This document shows positions 57,701-64,000 of a stretch of 64,000 nt of DNA, piece by piece (positions within the stretch are counted from its first letter, which is position 1; each line of letters opens with the position of its first letter). The stretch is from positions 15,738,501 to 15,802,500 of the forward strand of contig JAPNXP010000001.1 of the NCBI GenBank assembly GCA_028753945.1, read 5' to 3'. The DNA is from Hexactinellida sp. DTS-2022 (taxonomy: Eukaryota; Porifera; Hexactinellida). A program made the position numbers and the translations under genes. The notes under the pieces were generated by a model. That model had not been told where the DNA came from. It worked only from the letters and a program-made list of their open reading frames with translations, and did no database searches.

Positions 57701-58117
57701 GGCTTCCACACTTGGACTAGTTTCCTCTCTCCCTTACAGTCCTGTCATAAACTGGTTCGTCTAGTGCTGCATAGATGTCCATTCCCTCCTAATGACATCA
57801 GTTACTGGTATACTGCCATAAGATATCTCCAGTCCCTTGTTGACTTGCGTCTCGCTGCTATCCCAATGGGAGACATAGGATTAATGATTCTGTGTAAGAG
57901 CTTGAATCTCCATCCAGCTTTAAGGCATTTAACTATCAGCAAATGCAAACTAACTAGTAACTCCTGTGAACCTATCTCAATGCTAATACACGCTCTCCCA
58001 TACCTGAGACGGCTGAAAATACACAAATCTGAGCTCTCAAATCCAGATCCTATCCCGCTACAATTAGTGATACAGACAGCTGAGATGTTCTTTGTTGAGA
58101 TTCAATACAAAAAATGA
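54725..58117 (+). CDS. NLR-C: tandem DED-like / NACHT / LRR immune receptor
   Basis: 1,130-residue single-exon NLR, more diverged from A and B but collinear with them. DED-like module 1 (about 1-80) ends in IGRPDLI; module 2 (about 100-178) ends in VERHDVV. The pre-NACHT segment has SVYTPLTVV. NACHT motifs: Walker A GNPGSGKS (295-302), Walker B LLLIIDGADEF (382-392), sensor LTSRPGAW (419-426), WTFAHLTIQEH (605-615). SPNEWHCF is conserved. LRRs fill the last 220 or so residues (KLVRLVLHRCPFPPNDI, LRHLTISKCKLTSNSCEP). The ATG in CTACAATGAG follows an acceptor-like AATTATTTATAG by 9 nt, suggesting an upstream untranslated exon as in A and B. It is opposite in orientation to A and B. No lesion seen. 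Signalling partners are inferred to be DED proteins. Confidence 0.93.
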   Translation: MSNIKEIKFINELSNSLTQENVHLLQEKLGIPPAIVERTRNNPTDFLYALKYEMHQFNPTEFLDALNRIGRPDLIPVANKLEWLNPSNIERFPVEIVPPSVETFVRMLKTEITSNQWKMIIGSGLSIKVSQEVNFESCLNLSIEGGIISPDLGLLCDTMIAVERHDVVEQVQKHVHVFNGMTKTTFQTLLMEELESGDSGEQENWVVKLREYTKQQNEKVYLRFDDDEAISLDSVYTPLTVVKEIVMQSSDDTSLNEIDFLKTMSEKEKSLEVVDFVNIISTLDPKTPTVLCLIGNPGSGKSFLCQYLALLYGNNKITNFEYVLLIHCRSEEWHVMEKTREEKEEKIDEIFVQNWLFLALSVGIRWSKSLAKNIAKSRGEGLLLIIDGADEFIKDVPFKTTLLYSLLQKRSLSRSTVLLTSRPGAWSNIRNEHGQELKVETNYQVLGFSPTDRDAYFKKRICTADKLRDTKLLFIRHDEINQLSLVPVNASLFSSLFNETVNILSQTLTNLYTELIMYIVRRQLARMGLKRLTRVHKMSQFHPSIWKCIRDIGYEAYEGIFHRELSSREEDIRIRIDESEYTTERLAIMQVHVSITKLGQRVNVWTFAHLTIQEHMAAVYLSDLNWLKECVIVRFLVSSDEVFSMYRMVVRFLCGLLEDRAACLIPIICHHLTTDTMPLIELPMIHQLYYLTNLVNISDWLDFINSYLLISTLIIETNSLLIPKYFHCLRELLPENLYFYFRDAVSPNEWHCFLLSLNYIRKLKIVFIKTSLINPIQFSSFLEQLSSCSLSYIALYFSRQDYATIQSYTTLLSAGTSVHYKVSISLTQCELTEMYPPTPLFSTQNQFKGSIMLYQAKLSDEILTQLINQFSYIENFSYAPKSDNSGLSIIYPLLSNNIHIKGLRMAELKSSVSAIPPDIPLGLTSLQELYWSMNDTYSVLPYLLNNSKLTALSLYSHSKLPNRKYYRHNLTDIIRNNSNSLREIQLVTLNTVGFHTWTSFLSPLQSCHKLVRLVLHRCPFPPNDISYWYTAIRYLQSLVDLRLAAIPMGDIGLMILCKSLNLHPALRHLTISKCKLTSNSCEPISMLIHALPYLRRLKIHKSELSNPDPIPLQLVIQTAEMFFVEIQYKK

Positions 58118-58374
58118 ACACATGACAATCTGATTAATTTTATTATCATACATGTAATATGAAACTAATAATTATGTATAATACAATATACTTCTCAGAA
58201 TACCTCCGAATTCTTGTACCTTATTGTTTGATAGATGAATGTAAATAATCGAGTCTCTTCTCTCAATTATTTAATTAATTAATTGATTAATTAATACTAT
58301 ATACTGTAGTACTCCAGTTCTTGTTTATTAAAATGATAATAGTATTGCTCTTGAATTTGATGTAATTATAACTA
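58118..58374 (+). other. 3' flank of NLR-C
   Basis: AT-rich; no clear AATAAA close to the stop. The 3'UTR intron arrangement of NLR-A and NLR-B is not recognisable here. Confidence 0.4.
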
Positions 58375-58549
58375 CTATAGAACCTCGTTAGTACAAACAC
58401 AGTTAATAAGAAATTCCTATTAATAAGAACATAATTTCAGCCCCTTCAAATCATTTTCAACATAATTGAAACCGATTAATTTGAATTCCGGATCAAGCGA
58501 ACTTATATTTTGAAGATCCCCTGCTGTTCGTACGAACGAGGTTCTATTG
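58375..58549. mobile_element. pogo-like MITE, degenerate
   Basis: TAGAACCTCGTTAGTACAAA ... GTACGAACGAGGTTCTATTG; family of 48741-48942 with mutated outer bases. Confidence 0.65.
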
Positions 58550-58689
58550 TAATTATGTACTATTACCTCCATCAAATGTTAATACACTACAAGTTAAGTA
58601 CATAGGCGTCGAACATTTCGGATTTCGGAAAAATATGCTAACGGGACCACGAGGTTTCGGGAGTTCCTCTCATTGAGATTAATAATAAC

Positions 58690-58760
58690 AAGCTGCTCGT
58701 CCGCGCTACGCGCGTTATTACAACTTGCACTCGGGCCTGCGGCTCTATCTGTTATTCATG
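58690..58760 (-). repeat. GC-rich palindromic block shared with 39020-39090
   Basis: GCTCGTCCGCGCTACGCGCG, TTACAACTTGCACTCGGGCC and TGCGGCTC match, inverted, the segment at about 39020-39080 (GCCGTAGGCCCGAGTACAAG, TTGTAAGGACGCGCG). Related in style to R1. Confidence 0.55.
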
Positions 58761-59334
58761 GCGAATACCTTTTTAAATGTTATGCCGGTTGTATTTAAAT
58801 ACTGTGGAATGTAACGAAAAATAAAATTTTGCCATTTTGTAGTAAAAAGTACGGTCTGCCAAATTCGTAATCCTTCTCCCCCTTGGAAGCGTTACGTAAC
58901 GTTCGAAGGCTTCATACACAGGTTGGTTATATTATGCGAAATCATATAGGAATTATTTTAACAGCCCGCTAGCCTATGTACAAATAACCGTTGTATAGTG
59001 AAATTTAGCAGATTCTACTGTACCGCATATTTGTATCAGAGCAGGGAATCCCAACCTCTTTCAGGTGTGGCATCCTAATCAGACTGATTCAGTATATTTA
59101 TATCGGAGGACCCCAACTTTAGGTTGTTATAAGGACAAAGTAAATTAATTATAAATACTAACCCAGTACCCGCCGGAATATTAGTGCTAACTTAAGCAGA
59201 CAATCTTATAGATTAGAGAGCTTGCCCGTGTGTATAATACAGAATCCAAATATTGTAAATTAACGAACATTACGGAACTGTACAACTTGAACCCAGATTG
59301 GAAACAGTTTTTGTATTGATTGATAATAATTGGA
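58761..59334. other. Intergenic, no gene seen
   Basis: No feature beyond short repeat fragments. Confidence 0.4.
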
Positions 59335-60065
59335 TATCAAATAGACACAATGGAATGTTATAAATGTATGGCTAGACAGAGGTAACAGAATAACTGATTG
59401 GATGAATGAACTTCTTCTCGACCAATTAAATTAGTCTTAGATAGGCATTCTATAATGCACACATAATAGGGACACTAAAATCCTTTATACTAATTCAATG
59501 CTAGCTGCTAATTCATACTGGAAACCCCTCGAATTTAATAGGCTAAAGTTTTGGCACCTTTAGGGAGGGAAGATGTGATATTTTTCTTAGATATGAGAAC
59601 TTGTTCCTAGAAACAATATTTCCTACCACTCTGGGCCCCATGGGCGGATAACTGGGGGGGGCAGGGGGGGCGCGCCCCCCCAAATTTATAATCTGGGGGG
59701 GCCGCCCCCCCAAATTTTATATCTAAAAACTGGATTTTCCATGTCAGTTTGTAAGTAAAAATGGTCTACTAGGTTTAAAAATTATATAATCCCGAGAATC
59801 CCGACCTGAAGCTTAATTACTTAGCTTTATCTTTGTTGTAATGTCTATTAGCTCTAAGTAGTAATGGGTTTCCTATTATAATGGATAAAATATGATTTCA
59901 ATTTAAACAGTTGCTGTGAAAATTTTGTCTCGCCCCCCCAGAATTTCAGGAATTTTTAGATAACTATCCGCCTATGCCTCTGGCCTCTGCCAAATTTCAA
60001 GTCTGTAGCTCTTACCAATTCCTCAATCAATTCCGAACAAAAAGAAGAAAAATCATTGTGATTTA
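59335..60065 (-). repeat. R4 repeat interrupted by a G/C-run element
   Basis: Inverted relative of 38325-38710 (ATGTTATAAATGTATGGCTA, CAATTCCTCAATCAATTCCG). Between about 59640 and 59976 an element with ATGGGCGGATAACT at the left, ATAACTATCCGCCTATG at the right and GGGGGG/CCCCCC runs inside is inserted. CTCTGG-CC occurs on both sides of it. Confidence 0.65.
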
Positions 60066-60071
60066 AATATA

Positions 60072-60195
60072 CGAGCCCTTCGGTCTCGGTCGCTTCGCGA
60101 CGGATCACTCCCTCACAAAAGTCGCTTCGCGACTTTTGTTCGTTCGTGTTAGGCACTACGCGATACAATTAACTGCCGCTTCGCGGCCTTTCCCT
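60072..60195 (+). repeat. R1 repeat, type-II, truncated
   Basis: GAGCCCTTCGGTCTCGGTCG, AAAGTCGCTTCGCGACTTT (a perfect palindrome) and GCCGCTTCGCGGCC. Confidence 0.75.
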
Positions 60196-60412
60196 TCCCA
60201 AAAAGCAATAATATTTAATTACTAATGAGTTCACCTGTGGTTAGTGAATTATACATCATTACTTAATAATGCGCGTCTAAAATTCATTTTGGGTTGTGAT
60301 TACTGTATTTGTTTGGGGAATTATGTTGAGCAAGTTATTTTCATTGCTCAATAGTCATTAATTATTTCAGTAAATTGAATTGCAGAGTAATTTACTCACT
60401 TTGGGTGTAATC

Positions 60413-60493
60413 TCTCCATAATACTGGTTTAAAGATGAGAATAAGACCGCTTCGCGGTCTTATTCTCACCATTAAACCATTATTATGGAGAGG
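60413..60493. repeat. Perfect hairpin element
   Basis: GAGAATAAGACCGC-TTC-GCGGTCTTATTCTC forms a 14-bp stem with a 3-nt loop. Outside it GGTTTA/TAAACC and TCTCCATAATA/TATTATGGAGA pair, so nearly all of the ~80 bp folds. The apex CGCTTCGCGG is the R1 core. Confidence 0.8.
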
Positions 60494-60499
60494 TAAATC

Positions 60500-61077
60500 C
60501 AGGGGTGCAAAATATTTTATTTATAAATAGTAATAAAGTTCTACATCTCAATGAACAATTCTTTTTGCAGGAGCTGGGTTAGTGAATTATTTAATTTAAT
60601 TGATAGGAATAATTAACATGATAAATCTCATCGTTAGGCAGAACCAAAATCCTAGATTACTTAACTTAATTAATCTCATTTCTAGTAGAAATCCTAGGTT
60701 CCATTGATAGTCTTATTATATGCAGGTGTAATAAATAAACAATGCATTAGAGACTCTAAGCGCATTCTTGTTAACAAATTAGATTGATACTAAATATTAT
60801 GCATACTACTTATGTGATTGACGTAAGCTAAATACATCACGAATAGAAATAAACTGATGGAAGCCAAACTGGATTAATCAAGTATGCAATTTCGGAAATA
60901 TTGTGGGTGAAGATTAAATCATAAACCTCAATATATGCAATGATGCAGCAATTAGAAGTTACATTTTTGTTATGACCTGGCTCAGATAAAATGCAAAATT
61001 ATAAAAATTTCTAGAGACATGAAATACATTCTGTTTTATAATGTGACAAAATTATTTGTCGATTGAACCAAAAGTGT
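60500..61077. other. AT-rich intergenic, no gene seen
   Basis: No feature recognised. Confidence 0.4.
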
Positions 61078-61085
61078 AAGAGCTG

Positions 61086-61756
61086 CAGGGCTTTGAATAT
61101 ATCATGATATATGATATATATATCATATCTTTTTTTTTTCAAATCGAGATATATCAATCATATCATATCACTTGGATTGAGGTGATATTTATATCATATA
61201 TCTTGTAGTGATATATTATATCATTTGATGATATATATATCACATTGAATGTTCATTGATGCTTTTCAGTTTCATATGTATAAAGTTTTTATTTATTTTT
61301 ATCATTTGTTATTTGCGACAATTTTCATGTGTAGCTATTACTAAGTATGTCGAGTGGTCGGAGTGGACCCAAATGGTTTCAATATATATCATATCAGATA
61401 TAGTGCCGTAGCCACCAATTAAAAGTGGTCAGGTTAGACCGGGCTGGATACAGTACCAACAGGACCAAGGGTTCAGGTTAACCTGTCCAACCAACCAAAA
61501 GTGGTCAGGTTGAAACCTGACCAACCTGACCAGTGGCTACGGCCCTGATATATATCTGATATGATATATTCAAAGTCCTGACTGGTGATATACATATATA
61601 TATCTGATATATATATCTGATATATATATATCTGATATATATATCATTGTTGAATTTACTAAACATGTATATCACTCATATATCATTTGGATGATATGAT
61701 ATATACATCATATATCATATCAGATATATATCTGATATGATATATTTAAAGCCCTG
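61086..61756. mobile_element. hAT-like element with GATATATATC arms
   Basis: CAGGGCTTTGAATATATCAT ... ATGATATATTTAAAGCCCTG with the perfect 8-bp duplication AAGAGCTG (61078-61085, 61757-61764). The interior is dense in GATATATATC palindromes. It hosts the MITE 61402-61547. Confidence 0.93.
61402..61547. mobile_element. MITE, sibling of the NHL-gene insertion
   Basis: Collinear with 11053-11199: GTGCCGTAGCCACCAATTAA ... CAGTGGCTACGGCCCTG, very few differences. The low divergence suggests recent activity of the family. Confidence 0.85.
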
Positions 61757-61774
61757 AAGAGCTGAATCCAAATT

Positions 61775-62065
61775 AGTTCCCACGTGACGTCACATTCCCA
61801 TAAATCGAAACACGTGTGTCTCATTGTATGTTGTGTTATCATTTAAAATTGTGGCCGAATCGGATAAAAACTGAAAGAGTTATCCCCAAATATGTGCGTT
61901 TATGACGTCATAATCCCGTTATTTCGCTTAGAAAACCAATAGATAGTTGTCAGCGTGTAAAATTACCCTGCATGCCAATTTTCAGCTTTCTAGGACTCGT
62001 AGTCTTTCCTATTAATTCTGGACAAACATCCAAACAAACAAACACACAACAATTCCTCTTTTAAT
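61775..62065 (+). repeat. R2 dispersed repeat, copy 2
   Basis: CCCACGTGACGTCACATTCC ... AACTGAAAGAGTTATCCCCA, TATGACGTCATAATCCCG and the CAAACAAACAAACACACAAC tail; direct copy of 3058-3355. Confidence 0.75.
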
Positions 62066-62216
62066 TTTTTATAACTTCACATCTCCGAAAATGTACGAGT
62101 ATATTACATCACCGAGGGATCACGTCCGCCAATTCTTCCTTTACTACCCAAATTCAAGGACTGTTTGTTTATTTCCATATATCCGGAGTAAAGCAGTACT
62201 TATCCATTTGGAAATA

Positions 62217-62545
62217 CAGTAGAACCTTGTTAGTATGAATACGATTAATACGGAATTTAGGGTAATACAAACACTATTCCAGTCCAGGGGCGTGCTGGCC
62301 ATACAAGTCTGCGAGGAATCCCCGCTGGGCCCCCTTGGAGTTTTCAAATATGGGCTCCTAGTTTGATAAGGGCCACCTTGGGGGCCTTTATCAAACTATT
62401 CTATCTGTACAAAAGCACAGAAAGTTCCCCGAGGGCTCCCCTGGCCAGGACGCCCCTGTTCCAGTCTCCTTCAAAGCTTTTTCAATAGAAATGATATTGG
62501 TTAATACGAATTCCCGATATGATCCCCTGGTGCGAGGTTATACTG
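62217..62545. mobile_element. pogo-like MITE, outer of a nested pair
   Basis: CAGTAGAACCTTGTTAGTAT ... GGTGCGAGGTTATACTG with TA at both ends (62215-62216, 62546-62547). Interrupted by 62285-62458. Confidence 0.88.
62285..62458. mobile_element. hAT-like MITE, inner of a nested pair
   Basis: CAGGGGCGTGCTGGCCA ... TGGCCAGGACGCCCCTG; perfect 8-bp duplication TTCCAGTC (62277-62284, 62459-62466). Confidence 0.92.
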
Positions 62546-62886
62546 TATATAACTTAGAACTTGGTTACAAGTGTGGAGTCTCTTTCTCTGTCTCTTTCAA
62601 GTCCATATTTAGTAATAAATGCCAGGTATAACAGCTACATATTCCCTCCTGGGATAGACTTATAGGATAGAAGATAGACTTTCTTACAGTTCTACCGTGT
62701 CTAGCCCTGACTACAGTGGAGGTCCCAGGGGGCTTCCGGGGCAAAAGCCCTGAGTTAAACATTCTGTCCCGCCCCAGCCCAGGTTAGTATAATTGCACGG
62801 GGTATGCCCCGGATTTATACATCCCTGCCCCGGGCTGGCTAGATCCTGCGACCGCCCCTGAATGCTGAATCACTAGTGTCTGTAAC

Positions 62887-63844
62887 CAGGGTTGGGGCCG
62901 ATTACGATTACAATCGTAATCGATTGTAATCGATTACACATTTCGCTGTAATCGTAATCATGCTATTTTATTAGCGTATTATCTTTGAAATTAAGGATAT
63001 ATTATCAATTCGTAGGATTGCACCTGCGAAAGTGATTTTATTCAATAACAGTCACATTAATTTTAATTCCATCATAATATATACAAGTAACAGTTAGTTT
63101 ATTGAAATTGACACTTTACCTTATTGTTAGTATACTTTTAGATTCGAACTTATCAGACTTAGCCAGACCGCATTTAGTATACATTTTGGAGGTATTAAAA
63201 AACTTATTTGACGCGTCAATTAACTCTTATTTGACGCGTCAATTAACTTTTATTTGACGCGTCAATTAACTCTTATTCGTCAATTAAGGGGAACACTTGG
63301 TGAATTTGGTGAAAATAAGTCAACAAATCGAATCCGAATTTTTTTTTTAAAAATTTCACCTTTGAGGTCACTTTTGGGAAAAAATTAAAAAAATTAAAAA
63401 AAATTAAAATTATTAAAAAAAAAATTCTGCCACAATTGTTGTTGATTTTGATTATTCTGAATTATTCAGAAAGCAACTAAAAAAATACTATGGTTTATTT
63501 TAAATTGACGCGTCAAATAAGGTTAAATAAAACTATTTGATCAAATAACGTTATTTATTTGTAAAATAAAACTATTAAACTATTTGATCAATAAAACTAT
63601 AAAACTATAATAAAACTATTTGATCAAATAACGTTATTTATTCGTAAAATAAAACTATTATCAAATAACGTTATTTATTTGACGCGTCAAATAACGTTAT
63701 TTGACGCGTCAAGTAACACTATTTGACGCGTCAAATAACGTTTTTTAATATATGACATTTTGGGTTGTTTTCATAATCGTAATCATATACAAATTTTAGT
63801 AATTGTAATCGTAATTGCTTAAAAATTATAGATCGTAATCATAA
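62887..63844. mobile_element. hAT-like element with TTGACGCGTCAA arrays, right end not seen
   Basis: The left end CAGGGTTGGGGCCGATTACG is followed by GATTACAATCGTAATCG palindromes. The core has seven TTGACGCGTCAA palindromes: three at 63209-63260, one near 63506 and three at 63680-63736. ATCGTAATCATAA at the right is probably the inverted arm, cut by a Helitron-like insertion at 63845. Confidence 0.65.
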
Positions 63845-64000
63845 TCTATACTATTAATTAAAACACTGGGTGTATGTGTGTGTATCATAGGCGTAGAGTA
63901 TGACGGGGCGGCCGGGGCACGCCCCGTCAGCTTTCTGTTAAAAATTCCGGAAAATATATAAATATATACAGAGTATGAAATCATGACTATTTCAATCAAG
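63845..64000 (+). mobile_element. Probable Helitron-like 5' end, running off the window
   Basis: A|TCTATACTATTAATTAAAAC matches the first 15 bases of the Helitron at 27722, followed as there by a GT-rich stretch. At about 63888 CATAGGCGTAGAG begins what looks like a further nested element. Confidence 0.5.

Overview
This is an AT-rich eukaryotic, almost certainly metazoan, window. The proteins fit an early-branching invertebrate, and a sponge is my best guess: NACHT/LRR immune receptors (NLRs), a coiled-coil/NHL protein, a RING/TRAF-zinc-finger/MATH protein, a Helitron and a non-LTR retrotransposon with a restriction-like endonuclease. The organism is inferred from gene content and repeat style only. 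There are no bacterial operons, no CRISPR array and no rRNA, and I recognised no tRNA.

Three intact genes carry the biology. All three encode NLR proteins of about 1,115-1,130 residues in one long coding exon: NLR-A (14937-18281, minus), NLR-B (40327-43692, minus) and NLR-C (54725-58117, plus). Each has two N-terminal death-effector-domain-like modules ending in an R-x-D/E-L/V motif, a NACHT ATPase (GNPG[CS]GK[TS], IDG[LA]DEF, LTSRPGAW) and C-terminal leucine-rich repeats. A and B are close paralogues; C is more diverged. A and B also appear to share their non-coding anatomy: a 5' non-coding exon with a CAG|GTTAG donor, an intron ending just before the ATG, and a 3'UTR intron whose donor lies exactly 21 nt after the stop codon in both. 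This looks like a duplicated transcription unit whose introns have since been invaded differently.

Two other host genes are broken. The NHL gene (10440-11809) is split by a 147-bp transposon with a 5-bp target duplication. The TRAF-like gene (34687-35905, minus) has three one-base frameshifts, each repairable by adding one base in an A-run.

Mobile DNA fills nearly everything else. By region: 1-10.4 kb, hAT-like and pogo-like MITEs (small non-autonomous transposons), several nested; 10.4-13.7 kb, NHL pseudogene, a GC-rich foldback with minisatellite and nested hATs; 13.7-23.5 kb, the NLR-A unit with a 40-bp satellite in its first intron; 23.7-25.8 kb, RLE-type retrotransposon remnant; 27.7-33.7 kb, a near full-length but decayed Helitron interrupted by two younger transposons; 34.1-39.4 kb, TRAF pseudogene and repeat arrays; 39.9-45.6 kb, the NLR-B unit; 46-54 kb, repeats including a 1.5-kb palindrome; 54.7-58.1 kb, NLR-C; 58-64 kb, further nested elements, ending with what may be another Helitron 5' end.

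Four recurrent repeat families are named here. R1: clusters of GC-rich palindromes. R2: about 290 bp with an E-box/CRE motif. R3: about 140-155-bp units. R4: about 300-700 bp.
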